64,000 nt of DNA. Origin: Albimonas pacifica (lineage in GTDB: Bacteria > Pseudomonadota > Alphaproteobacteria > Rhodobacterales > Rhodobacteraceae). The notes under the pieces were generated by a model. It was not told the origin of the DNA. It made no database searches and saw only the letters and a program-made list of their open reading frames with translations. Made by a program: the position numbers and the translations under genes. Positions 36,579 to 44,777 of this stretch are shown in pieces. The stretch covers positions 248,001 to 312,000 of the forward strand of contig NZ_FOQH01000007.1 in assembly GCF_900113695.1 (NCBI RefSeq), given 5' to 3'. The first letter of the stretch is position 1, and the number at the start of each line of letters is the position of its first letter.

Positions 36579-37582
36579 CGGCGCGCCGCCTCGATGTCGC
36601 GCGGCGACCGGCCGGCGAGATAGGCGCGCATCACCGCGCGCAGGTCGGGCAGATCCCCGCCGCCGGCCATCGCCAGCGTCGGACAGGCGGACCCCTCCTG
36701 CGGGGCCCAGGAATAGGCGATGTCCAGCGGCCGGCGGTCGCGCGGGACCAGCTCGTCCCAGATCGCCAGCATCGCCAGCAGCTCGGCCTCCGAGGGCAGG
36801 CGATACCAGGGCGTCTCCTTGCCGGCGCAGGCCTGGCCGAAGACCTGGAAGACGGGGACCAGCCGGGTCGGCGGGATCCCGGCCTCCAGCGCCGTGGCGA
36901 TGCGCGTGCGCAGGGCGCCCAGGTCGCAGCCGGTCTCGGCGTTGCGGTGGTTGCAGGGATAGGGGTCGACCGCGATCAGGTCGGCCGACGCCGCCATCGC
37001 CGCGAACTCGCCCTGCCCCTTGGCGCCGTTCTGCACCACGATCAGGGTGCGCCCGCGGGGATCGTGCGCGTGGATCAGCGCGGTGCGCTCCGCCACCCGC
37101 TCGGGCGCCTCGGGGCAGACCGCGACATGGGGCTCGTCGGCGATGTAATAGATGCCCGAGAAGGCGGGATGCGCGCGCGCGGCCTCGACCGCGGCGATCA
37201 CCGCGGCGTCGTCGAGCCGCCACGCGCAGCGGGTGTTGAAGCCGTTGCCCAGCCACAGCACCCCCTGCATGTCCGGCGGCAGGGCGTCGAGCCCGGCGAC
37301 GGAGCCGGCGTCGGCCAGGTCGAAGCCCAGCGCCGCCGCCCCGGCCGCGTCGCCGCCCAGATTCAGGGCCAGGTGGCGCCCCGCCCCGGTCAGCTCGCCG
37401 GCGCGCGCGGCCGCCGGCGTCGCCGCCGCCGCGCGAGAGGGCGACGACGGGTGCGGGGCGTCCAGCCATGCGGTCAGCGCCGCCGCGCCGGCCAGCGCCA
37501 GGGCCAGGGTCCCGAGCCAGCGTCGCCACCGGATCTCGCGGCCGCCGCGCGGGCGCGTTTCGGTGCTGGAGGGCTTCGACAT
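36575..37582 (-). CDS. Putative exported TIM-barrel-like protein of EPS locus, function unknown
   Basis: A 335-residue protein with an N-terminal membrane anchor or signal (WRRWLGTLALALAGAAALTAWL, residues 21-42) and a periplasmic body. Patterns such as GVLWLGNGFNTRCAWR, FSGIYYIADEPHVAVCPEAP, LIVVQNGAKGQGEF and DLIAVDPYPCNHRN suggest a glycoside-hydrolase-like barrel with six or so cysteines that could form disulfides; the ADEP and DPYP acidic residues could be catalytic. I cannot name a family. It is coupled to the deacetylase gene by ATGA and may trim or bind the exopolysaccharide. ATG at 37582 follows GGAGGAAAGG. Confidence 0.75.
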   Translation of the reverse strand: MSKPSSTETRPRGGREIRWRRWLGTLALALAGAAALTAWLDAPHPSSPSRAAAATPAAARAGELTGAGRHLALNLGGDAAGAAALGFDLADAGSVAGLDALPPDMQGVLWLGNGFNTRCAWRLDDAAVIAAVEAARAHPAFSGIYYIADEPHVAVCPEAPERVAERTALIHAHDPRGRTLIVVQNGAKGQGEFAAMAASADLIAVDPYPCNHRNAETGCDLGALRTRIATALEAGIPPTRLVPVFQVFGQACAGKETPWYRLPSEAELLAMLAIWDELVPRDRRPLDIAYSWAPQEGSACPTLAMAGGGDLPDLRAVMRAYLAGRSPRDIEAARR

Positions 37583-37587
37583 GGCGA

Positions 37588-38151
37588 TCACCTTTCCTCC
37601 CAGGCGCGACGGTCGTCGGACCTCCGCGCGGCCGGGGGTCCGCCCGGCGACGGCAGCTCTTCGGCATCCTCCGCGGCGCGGCGCGCGAGGTCCCGGGACG
37701 GGGCGTCGGCCGGCGTCGGCCATGGATCGCCCCCGAAGCGCGCGGCGCGTCCCCGGCCGGACATCGCCCCGGCCGCGGCCAGGGCGCCCGCCGCCAGCAG
37801 GGCGCCCAGCGCCGTGCCGCCCGCGCTGGCGGCCAGGTCGACGAGCGACGGCTCGCGGCCCGGCGACAGCGCCTGCAGCGCCTCCAGCGCCAGGGCCAGC
37901 CCAAGCAGGGCCCCGGCCGAGGTCCATCCGCGGCGCGGCCAGGCCAGGCGCGCCAGCAGCGCCGCCACGGCATAGGCGGCCACATGCCGGTCGCCCCCCG
38001 TCATCACGCCCGGGGCCACGATCGAGGCCGGCGCCAGCGACAGCGCCGCCAGCGCGCCCCCGGCGGCCCAGGCGGCGATCCGCAGGGCGCGCGCCCGGCG
38101 CCGTCCCCCCGGGGCGTGCAGCCCCCGGACGCGATGCCCCGCCGCGCTCAC
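37588..38151 (-). CDS. VanZ-like membrane protein
   Basis: A 187-residue protein with three to four hydrophobic segments (LRIAAWAAGGALAALSLAPAS, HVAAYAVAALLARLAW, AGALLGLALALEALQAL, GGTALGALLAAGALAAAG). The order DRHVAAYAVAALL then ALEALQALSPGREPSLVDLAASAGGTALG is the VanZ pattern. The last 50 residues are hydrophilic. VanZ-like proteins are frequent in EPS loci with unknown role. It starts with GTG at 38151, overlapping the formyltransferase stop (GTGA). Confidence 0.8.
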   Translation of the reverse strand: MSAAGHRVRGLHAPGGRRRARALRIAAWAAGGALAALSLAPASIVAPGVMTGGDRHVAAYAVAALLARLAWPRRGWTSAGALLGLALALEALQALSPGREPSLVDLAASAGGTALGALLAAGALAAAGAMSGRGRAARFGGDPWPTPADAPSRDLARRAAEDAEELPSPGGPPAARRSDDRRAWEER

Positions 38152-39068
38152 AGCAGCCGATGCCCCCGGCTGCGGAAGGCGCCGACGTCCTCGGCTTGCG
38201 GGAAGCGGAAGTAGCGGGCGCGCGTCATGTCGAGCGGCCGCCCTTCCAGCCGGCCCTCGCGCAGGCGCTCCAGCACCTCGACCATCAGGCGGGCGCCGAC
38301 GCGCTTGGTTCCGCGGATCACCCGGTCGAGCGAATCCCGCCGGTGCAGCGCGAACTCGGCGGTGGCCAGCACCTCGCCGGCGTCCAGCGCCTCGACCATC
38401 CGGTGCACGGTGATCGTCGCCTCGCGCTCGCCGCGCAGCAGCTGCCAGAAGCTGGGCAGCATCCCGCGGTATTCGGGCAGCCGGCCGGTATGCACGTTGA
38501 TGCAGCCCAGCCGGGGGATCGAGAGCAGCTCGGCCGAGAAGATCTCGGGTCCCGCCACCGACAGGATCAGGTCGGGACGCATCGCGCGCAGCCGCGCCAG
38601 ATAGGCGGGATCGTTGACCGAGGGCGTCTCGATCTGCGCCACGCCGCGGGCGCGGGCGAGACCGGCGATGGTGTCCCCGGTCAGCCGCGCGCGCAGCCAG
38701 CGCAGGCCGAGGCGCAGCGTGTCCCAGGGCCCGTAGAAACGCAGCATCCGGCGCAGCGTTCTCAGGATCGGCTCGTGGAAGGCCCGGTCGACGGTGATCC
38801 CGATCACCTGCGCCGTGCGCGGCGGCAGGGCGTCGAAGAACACCCGGAAGAACTCGATGACGTAGAGCGGGTCGTCCTCGGTCACCACCAGCACCCGCAG
38901 GGCGCCGACGGGGCGCAGGCGAGGCCAGTCCTCGTCGCCGTCGACCATCGGCCGGGCGGCGCCGGCGCGGTCGACGATCCAGCCGGTCTCGGCCCCCGGG
39001 CCGTCGGGATCGAACAGGGCCTCGGCGTCCGGCACGGACGGGGCGGGATGCGGTGCGGCGCGGGTCAT
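38148..39068 (-). CDS. Formyltransferase-family protein (sugar N-formyltransferase-like)
   Basis: A 306-residue protein with the formyltransferase catalytic triad: asparagine and histidine in CINVHTGRLPEYRGM and aspartate in EALDAGEVL. These enzymes move a formyl group from N10-formyl-tetrahydrofolate to an amine. Methionyl-tRNA formyltransferase has a different C-terminal domain and genome context; in an exopolysaccharide locus with an aminotransferase (43644) and a 4,6-dehydratase (45762) the likely acceptor is a dTDP-, GDP- or UDP-linked amino sugar. The first 55 residues are a poorly conserved extension. Starts at ATG 39068 and ends by coupling to the VanZ-like gene. Confidence 0.88.
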   Translation of the reverse strand: MTRAAPHPAPSVPDAEALFDPDGPGAETGWIVDRAGAARPMVDGDEDWPRLRPVGALRVLVVTEDDPLYVIEFFRVFFDALPPRTAQVIGITVDRAFHEPILRTLRRMLRFYGPWDTLRLGLRWLRARLTGDTIAGLARARGVAQIETPSVNDPAYLARLRAMRPDLILSVAGPEIFSAELLSIPRLGCINVHTGRLPEYRGMLPSFWQLLRGEREATITVHRMVEALDAGEVLATAEFALHRRDSLDRVIRGTKRVGARLMVEVLERLREGRLEGRPLDMTRARYFRFPQAEDVGAFRSRGHRLL

Positions 39069-39080
39069 CGCGGCGTCTCC

Positions 39081-41096
39081 TCAGGCGAACAGGTTGGCGG
39101 CGGAACGCGGGCGGGCGCGGGCGCGAGGGCCGGGGCCCAGCGGCTCCCGCCGGCGGGCGTGGGCGCGCATGTCGGCGCGGGCGACCACCGCCGAGACGCC
39201 GCCCGCCAGCCGCAGCCCGTGCAGGGCCGCGCGCGCCTCGGGCGCCTGGGTCGCGCCCCAGCGCACCGCCAGGATCGCCTGGTCGGCGAGCGAGGCGAGC
39301 AGCCGGGTCTCGGTCGCGCCCGCCGGCGGGGCGGCGTCGATCACCACGCAGTCGTAGGCCTCGCGCAGCTCGGACAGCAGGGCGCGGAACTCGGGCCGGG
39401 ACAGCGTCTCGACCGGGTCGCCCCCCGGCAGCGGGGCCGGCAGCACGTCGAGCCCGGGCGCAGCCGAGGCGACGATCGCCTCGCGGGTCAGGGTCCTCGC
39501 CCGGGTGCGCGCGCCCAGGCCCAGCGCGGCGGCGACGCCGGGGCGGCGGATGTCGAGGTCGATCAGCAGCGTGCGCCGCCGCAGCCGGGCGAGATACAGC
39601 GCCAGGCTGGTCGCCAGCGTCGTCGCGCCCACGCCCGTCGCCGCGCCCGTCACCAGCAGCACCTTCGGGGGGCGGCCGGCGTCGGAGGAGGGGCTCAGCG
39701 CCTCGACCGCCACGGCGCGGATCGCCTCGGTATAGGGGGCGAACGGATCTTCGGGCAGCAGGGCCGCGGCCGGCGCGGCGCGGCGGGCGCGCCGCAGGAT
39801 CGGGACCAGGCCCAGGCAGGGGACCTCCAGCGCCTCCTCGACGTCGCGGGCGCTGCGCAGGCGCTGGTCGGCGCGCTCCAGCGCGATGGCGGTCATGCCG
39901 CCGACCAGGCCGAAGCCGAGCAGGGCCGGGAACACGAACAGCGCCGGCGCGGGGGAGCTGGGGGACTCCGGCACGGTGGCGCGGGCGACGACGCGGGCCG
40001 GCGGACCGGCAGGGGGGCGGCCGAACAGCTCCGCCTCCCGGCGCAGAAGGCCGGCATAGACCTCGCCCGCCGCCTCGGCCGCGCGGACGAGCTCGCGCTC
40101 GCGCACCGCCTGCGCCTCGCCCGCGGCGGCGGCGGCGCGCAGGCTGCGCAGCCGGGCGTCGATATCCCCCAGCCGCAGGCGCAGCGCCTCGGCCTGGGCG
40201 GCGCCGGCCCCCGCGCCCGGCGCGTCGGCGGCCCCGGGCGCGAGCCCGCGCACGGCGTCGTCGGACGGCCCGGCCTGCGACGCCGGCGCCACCGCGGCCA
40301 GCCGCCAGCCGCCCTCGCGCAGCGCCGCGGGGGCGGCGGCGCCGTCCTGCGCCAGCCGGGTGGGCGAGACCGGCGCCCGCCCGCCGTCCGGCCCCTGCGC
40401 GCGCCGGTCGTCGAGGGCCAGAAGCTCGGCCCGCGTCAAACCCGCCTGGCGGTTCAGCTCGGCGATCGCGGCGGCGGCCGCGTCGGTCGCCGCGCCCTCG
40501 GCCGCCCCGAATTCCACGCGATGGGCGCGCAGCGCGCCCTCGGCGGCGTCGAGCTCCTGCCGCGCCGTCGCCAGGCGCGCCTGCACCGCCGCCAGCGCGG
40601 CCGACCGCTCGGCGCGCTGCCGCTCGGCGGTGCGGGTCAGGAACAGCTCCGCCGCCCGGTTCGCCACCCCGGCCGCGAGATGCGGGTCCGTGGCCACGTA
40701 GGTCACCCCCACCAGGCGGGAGCGACGCTCCTTGAACACGTTCAGGCCGCGAACGAGGTCGCGATAGTCCGGCAGCGCCGGCGGCGCGGTCCCCTCCAGG
40801 GCGGGGGGGATCGGATCCTCGGCCAGGCTGGCGGCCAGCAGGCGCAGCTGCCCGGGGGAGAGCAGCAGCTCCACCAGCGTGTCGAGCGCGGCGGGATCGG
40901 CCACCTCGACGCCGTCGCGCAGCTCGGTCTCCTGCAGGAGCTGTGTCTTGGCGGTCCAGCGCACCGGCAAGAACGCCCCGGCCGCGACGGCCAGCGCCAG
41001 CCCCGTGGCCATGAAGCCCGCGATCAGCAGGCGCCGGCGACGCAGCATCGTGGCCACCAGCTGGAAATGCATCTCGCCGTCGCTGCGATGAATCAT
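39081..41096 (-). CDS. Wzc-like polysaccharide co-polymerase with degenerate tyrosine-kinase domain
   Basis: A 671-residue inner-membrane protein that would regulate chain length and export of exopolysaccharide. Membrane segments are near residues 24-44 (LLIAGFMATGLALAVAAGAFL) and about 400-425 (PALFVFPALLGFGLVGGMTAIAL), with a long periplasmic coiled coil between. The cytoplasmic BY-kinase domain has Walker A' LLIDLDIRRP and Walker B CVVIDAAPP, but the Walker A loop reads TGAATGVGATTLA where Wzc proteins have GxGK[ST]; the lysine is alanine. There is also no C-terminal tyrosine cluster. So phosphorylation activity is probably lost. ATG at 41096 overlaps the Wzy stop (ATGA). Confidence 0.9.
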   Translation of the reverse strand: MIHRSDGEMHFQLVATMLRRRRLLIAGFMATGLALAVAAGAFLPVRWTAKTQLLQETELRDGVEVADPAALDTLVELLLSPGQLRLLAASLAEDPIPPALEGTAPPALPDYRDLVRGLNVFKERRSRLVGVTYVATDPHLAAGVANRAAELFLTRTAERQRAERSAALAAVQARLATARQELDAAEGALRAHRVEFGAAEGAATDAAAAAIAELNRQAGLTRAELLALDDRRAQGPDGGRAPVSPTRLAQDGAAAPAALREGGWRLAAVAPASQAGPSDDAVRGLAPGAADAPGAGAGAAQAEALRLRLGDIDARLRSLRAAAAAGEAQAVRERELVRAAEAAGEVYAGLLRREAELFGRPPAGPPARVVARATVPESPSSPAPALFVFPALLGFGLVGGMTAIALERADQRLRSARDVEEALEVPCLGLVPILRRARRAAPAAALLPEDPFAPYTEAIRAVAVEALSPSSDAGRPPKVLLVTGAATGVGATTLATSLALYLARLRRRTLLIDLDIRRPGVAAALGLGARTRARTLTREAIVASAAPGLDVLPAPLPGGDPVETLSRPEFRALLSELREAYDCVVIDAAPPAGATETRLLASLADQAILAVRWGATQAPEARAALHGLRLAGGVSAVVARADMRAHARRREPLGPGPRARARPRSAANLFA

Positions 41097-42331
41097 GACC
41101 GGATCTCCCCGGCGGCGGCGTGGCCCGCCCGGGCCGGCCGCGTCGCCTCGAGCAGGCAGACCGCGACGCCGAACCAGAACAGCGGGTGGCGCACCACGAA
41201 ATGGAACATGCTGAACACCGCGAGCCCCGCGACCAGCGCCGCCAGCGCCGCCAGCCGCGCCCGCCAGGCCGCGCCGACGGTCGTCAGGCACAGCAGCAGG
41301 AAGGCCGAGGTCGCCACGATCCCCCCCTGCGTCAGCAGGTCGAGCGAGGTGTTGTGCGCCTCGAACTTGTAGGGCGGCGGCTGCTTCCAGGACTTCGAGG
41401 TCAGGTGCGGCCCGGGCCCGTAGCCGATCAGGCCCGACCACAGCCCCTTCTCCCAGGCCTCGGCCCAGAGGTGGAAGCGCAGGTCGCCCTGGCCGTCCTC
41501 GGCATAGACCTCGGCCGAGGTCTGCTCGACCCGCTCCACCGCCGCGGACAGGAACGGCGCGGCCGAGGCCGCGGCCAGCGGCAGCGACAGCAGCCCCAGC
41601 GCCGCCACGCCGCCGCGCAGCGTCGGGCCCATCGGCACGTCGCGAAGCCAGGTCACGCTCTTGAGCATCAGGTAGAGCGAGCCCGCCGCCATCAGCGCCA
41701 CGACGAAGGTGTCGCTCCGGGTCAGGAGGCCTGTGGTCAGCGCCACGCCCAGCAGCGGCAGCATCGCCAGCGCCTCGCGCAGGCGGGGGGCGGTCTCGGC
41801 CAGGTGGACGGCGAGAAGGGCGACGAACAGGGCGAAGAAACCGAGCTGGTTGGGGTCCAGCGACCAGCCGCGCAGGCGGTCGTAGAACCACGGGTCGACC
41901 CCGGGCAGCGCCAGCGGCCCCCAGGCGTCGGCCATCTGCAGGAGCATCGAGCCCGCGCCCAGCGCCGCCGCCCGCCGGATCGCACGGCGCCGGCGGGCGG
42001 GCTCGGCCAGATCGATCGCCATCATGCAGGCCAGCGAGGCGAGCAGCGTGTAGGCCATCACGTCATGGGCGATGCCCGACCAGTACTGGAACGGCTCCCG
42101 CGCGAAGCCCACGGCCGCCCCGGCGCACAGCGCCAGCGCCAGCGTCAGCCAGAACAGCGAGATGCGCGCCAGCGCCGGGCCGAACGCCGCCCCGCCCGCC
42201 AGCGTCAGGCGCAGCGCCGCCAGCCCCAGCCAGGCCAGCAGCAGCAGCTCTCCCGGTCCCAGCGGCAGCCCGCCCAGGCGCAGCTGGGTCGAGGGATAGA
42301 CCGCGAGACCCGCCGCCAGAAGCCAGGTCAT
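41093..42331 (-). CDS. O-antigen ligase/polymerase (Wzy-like) membrane protein
   Basis: A 412-residue protein with about ten to twelve transmembrane segments and a large periplasmic loop (about residues 255-320) that contains HLWAEAWEKGLWSGLIGYGPGPH and EAHNTSLDLLTQGG, the Wzy_C/WaaL-type signature with the H-N-x-x-L motif. It would polymerise lipid-linked repeat units on the periplasmic side. It is the first gene of the minus-strand arm of the locus and ends in an ATGA overlap with the co-polymerase gene, which fits their joint function. Confidence 0.9.
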   Translation of the reverse strand: MTWLLAAGLAVYPSTQLRLGGLPLGPGELLLLAWLGLAALRLTLAGGAAFGPALARISLFWLTLALALCAGAAVGFAREPFQYWSGIAHDVMAYTLLASLACMMAIDLAEPARRRRAIRRAAALGAGSMLLQMADAWGPLALPGVDPWFYDRLRGWSLDPNQLGFFALFVALLAVHLAETAPRLREALAMLPLLGVALTTGLLTRSDTFVVALMAAGSLYLMLKSVTWLRDVPMGPTLRGGVAALGLLSLPLAAASAAPFLSAAVERVEQTSAEVYAEDGQGDLRFHLWAEAWEKGLWSGLIGYGPGPHLTSKSWKQPPPYKFEAHNTSLDLLTQGGIVATSAFLLLCLTTVGAAWRARLAALAALVAGLAVFSMFHFVVRHPLFWFGVAVCLLEATRPARAGHAAAGEIRS

Positions 42332-42630
42332 CGCCCCGCCTCCAGAGGGCGGCGGCGCGGGCCGGTCCCCGGGCGCAGGGGACGGCCGCCCCCGGCCGCC
42401 CCCCTCGCCCGTCGCCGCGGCGCGGCCCGGGCGACGCCGCCCCGGTCCCGCGGAGGGCGAGCCCGGTCCGGCATGCGCATCGCCATCGTCATGTCCCCAC
42501 CTCCGACGCTGCAGACGGGCTGCGATCCCCGGGGGCCGGCATGTCGGCGACGGCGGAGATCCCCGGCCGCGCCGTCAGGGCGTCCGAGGACCTCTGGGTG
42601 ACATATCCGCGATTACTGCGAGAATCCTCC

Positions 42631-42643
42631 CTTGGGGGTAGAC
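42631..42643 (+). promoter_or_regulatory. GGGGGTAGAC motif, copy 1
   Basis: CTTGGGGGTAGAC, followed at 42649 by GTTACCGCC which gives partial dyad symmetry. It shares GGGGGTAGA with the palindrome at 34312. Confidence 0.45.
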
Positions 42644-42711
42644 GAGGCGTTACCGCCTTCGCGTCAGGTCCGGATCATGAGGGAGTATTCGCCCAGATAT
42701 TTGTAACCACT

Positions 42712-42724
42712 CTTGGGCGTAGAC
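42712..42724 (+). promoter_or_regulatory. GGGGGTAGAC-like motif, copy 2
   Basis: CTTGGGCGTAGAC differs from copy 1 by one base and lies 131-143 bases upstream of the nucleotidyltransferase start. Confidence 0.45.
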
Positions 42725-42854
42725 CGCCCCGCTTCGGCCAGAACATCTTCGACCCGTCACAGCGCCGTCGCGGAGTCGTCGCGAAATCGTCGCGAAGGCC
42801 GCGCCGGACGCGCGCAATCCGTCGTCTCGCGACGACGCCAAGGGGAGTGGTGCT

Positions 42855-43577
42855 ATGAAGGTCGTCATCCAGTGCGGCGGAAAGGGAACCCGGCTGCGGC
42901 CCTACACCATGGTGCTGCCCAAGCCGCTGATGCCGGTGAAGTCCGAGCCCGTGCTCGAACTTCTGCTCAAGTGGCTGCGCCGGAACGACGTGCGCGAGGT
43001 CTTCATCACCACCGGCTACCTGGGCGAGCTGATCCGCAGCTTCTGCGGCGACGGCCGGCAGTGGTCGATGAAGATCGAGTACACCGAGGAACGCGAGCCG
43101 CTGGGCACCATCGGCCCGCTGGCGATGCTGCGCGACCAGCTCGATTCCACCTTCATGGTGATCAACGGCGACGTGCTGACCGACCTGAGCATCGGCGCCT
43201 TCCTCGCCTGCCATCACCGCTCGAAGGGCCTGGTCACCGTCGCCACCGCCCGGCGCGAGACGCCGCTGGAGTTCGGCGTGATCGAGGCCTGCGACGGGCG
43301 CGTCGTCTCGTTCAAGGAGAAGCCCAGCCTCACCAACCTGATGAGCATGGGCGTCTACTGCATGGAGCCGGGCGTGCTGGAGCACATCCCCCGCGGCGTG
43401 CCCTTCGGCTTCGACGACCTGATGTACCGCCTGCTGGCCGAGGGCGAGCCGGTGCACACCTACCAGCATGACGGGCTGTGGCTCGACATCGGGCGGGTCG
43501 CCGACTTCCAGAACGCCCAGGCGCTGGACTGGGACGAGCAGGCCCCCGCGCACGAGCGCCTGGTGGTCGTCTCCTGA
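42855..43577 (+). CDS. Sugar-1-phosphate nucleotidyltransferase
   Basis: A 240-residue enzyme making a nucleotide-activated sugar (NDP-sugar) from an NTP and a sugar-1-phosphate. The signature is QCGGKGTRLRPYTMVLPKPLMPV at residues 6-28 (with C7-G-G-K replacing the more usual AGGxGTRL), then ETPLEFGVIE, SFKEKPS and GLWLDIGRVADFQNA, like glucose-1-phosphate thymidylyl- or mannose-1-phosphate guanylyltransferases. It is the first gene of the plus-strand arm. Which base is used cannot be told. ATG at 42855 follows AGGGGAG. Confidence 0.92.
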   Translation: MKVVIQCGGKGTRLRPYTMVLPKPLMPVKSEPVLELLLKWLRRNDVREVFITTGYLGELIRSFCGDGRQWSMKIEYTEEREPLGTIGPLAMLRDQLDSTFMVINGDVLTDLSIGAFLACHHRSKGLVTVATARRETPLEFGVIEACDGRVVSFKEKPSLTNLMSMGVYCMEPGVLEHIPRGVPFGFDDLMYRLLAEGEPVHTYQHDGLWLDIGRVADFQNAQALDWDEQAPAHERLVVVS

Positions 43578-43643
43578 TCCCCGGCGCGGCGGCCCCGCGC
43601 CGTCGCGCCCCTCTCCTTCCCACTCCAGCGCCGGAAGCCGACC

Positions 43644-44777
43644 ATGCTGCTCGTCTCCGAACCCCTCCTGGGCCCCGAGGAAGAAACCGCCGTGCTCGAG
43701 GTGATCCGCGGCGGCTGGCTCACCCAGGGGCCCCGCGTGCGCGCCTTCGAACGCGCCTTCGCCGACCTGCACGGGGCCGCCGACGCGGTGGCCGTGAACT
43801 CCTGCACCGCCGCGCTGCACCTGGCGCTCGCAGCCCTGGGCGTGGGTCCGGGGGACGAGGTGCTGGTGCCCTCGCTGACCTTCGTGGCGACGGTGAACGC
43901 GGTGCTCTACACCGGGGCCACGCCGGTGCCCGTCGACATCGAATCGCTCGAGGCGCCGCAGCTCTCGCTGTTCGACGCCGCCGCCCGCCTGACCCCACGC
44001 ACCCGCGCGGTGATCGTCATGCACTACGCCGGCCGGCTGGTCGACCGGGGGGCGTGGCGCGCCTTCGCCCGCGGCGCGGGGCTGCTGCTGATCGAGGATT
44101 CGGCCCACGCCGTCGGCGTGCCCGGCGCCGGGACCTTCGGCGACGCCGCCGCCTTCAGCTTCTACGGCAACAAGAACATGACCACCGGCGAGGGCGGCAT
44201 GGTCCTGCTGCGCGACGGCGCCGCCCGCGACCGGGCCCGGCGGATGCGCGCCCACGGCATGTCGGCCAGCGCGGTGCAGCGGCTCGAATCGCGCAACGCC
44301 CATTACGACGTCGGCTGCGAGGGCTGGAACTACCGCCTCGACGAGATCCGGGCCGCGCTGGGCCTGGTGCAGCTGGGCCGTCTGCCCGAGATGAACGGCC
44401 GCCGCGCCCGCCTGGCGGAGCGCTACATCGACCGGCTGGGCCCGCTGGAGCGCGCCGGCCTGATCGCGCCGGGCGCGCAGGGCGGCACGTCCGCCCATCA
44501 CATCTTCCCGGTGCTGCTGCCCGAGGGGGCCGACCGCGACTCGGTGGCGACCGAGCTGGCGGCGGCCGGCGTGCAGACCTCGATCCACTATCCGCCGGTG
44601 CACACCCTGTCGCGCTTCCGCGAGCTGTGGCCCGGCCTGCGCCTGCCGCTGAGCGAGGCCTACCACCGCCGCACCCTGACCCTGCCCCTGCATCCGAACA
44701 TGGCGCCCCAGGACGTCGACAAGGTGGTCGACGCGCTCGAGATCGCGCTGAGCCCCGTGGAAGGAGAACCGGCATGA
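43644..44777 (+). CDS. DegT/DnrJ/EryC1/StrS-family sugar aminotransferase
   Basis: A 377-residue PLP enzyme that converts a keto-NDP-sugar to an amino sugar. The PLP lysine is K177 in FYGNKNMTTGEGG; other family motifs are the threonine in VNSCTAALHLAL, the aspartate of LLIEDSAHAVG, and GWNYRLDEIRAALGLVQL. Its substrate is probably the product of the dehydratase encoded at 45762, and its product may be the acceptor of the formyltransferase at 38148. It overlaps the priming transferase gene by ATGA. Confidence 0.94.
   Translation: MLLVSEPLLGPEEETAVLEVIRGGWLTQGPRVRAFERAFADLHGAADAVAVNSCTAALHLALAALGVGPGDEVLVPSLTFVATVNAVLYTGATPVPVDIESLEAPQLSLFDAAARLTPRTRAVIVMHYAGRLVDRGAWRAFARGAGLLLIEDSAHAVGVPGAGTFGDAAAFSFYGNKNMTTGEGGMVLLRDGAARDRARRMRAHGMSASAVQRLESRNAHYDVGCEGWNYRLDEIRAALGLVQLGRLPEMNGRRARLAERYIDRLGPLERAGLIAPGAQGGTSAHHIFPVLLPEGADRDSVATELAAAGVQTSIHYPPVHTLSRFRELWPGLRLPLSEAYHRRTLTLPLHPNMAPQDVDKVVDALEIALSPVEGEPA

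Larger units (their letters stand above)
42332..42854. other. Divergent promoter region between the two EPS arms
   Basis: No gene is seen. The left part (42332-42480) is GC-rich filler. The right part (42590-42740) is relatively AT-rich and holds two near-identical motifs, CTTGGGGGTAGAC at 42631-42643 and CTTGGGCGTAGAC at 42712-42724, 81 bases apart. CAAGGGGAGTGGTGCT at 42839-42854 is the nucleotidyltransferase ribosome-binding region. Confidence 0.6.

Noticed and set aside
42474-42600. Possible short plus-strand gene starting MRIAIVMSPPPTLQTGCD
   Set aside because: It becomes Arg/Pro-rich after 18 residues, has no ribosome-binding site and no overlap with neighbours.
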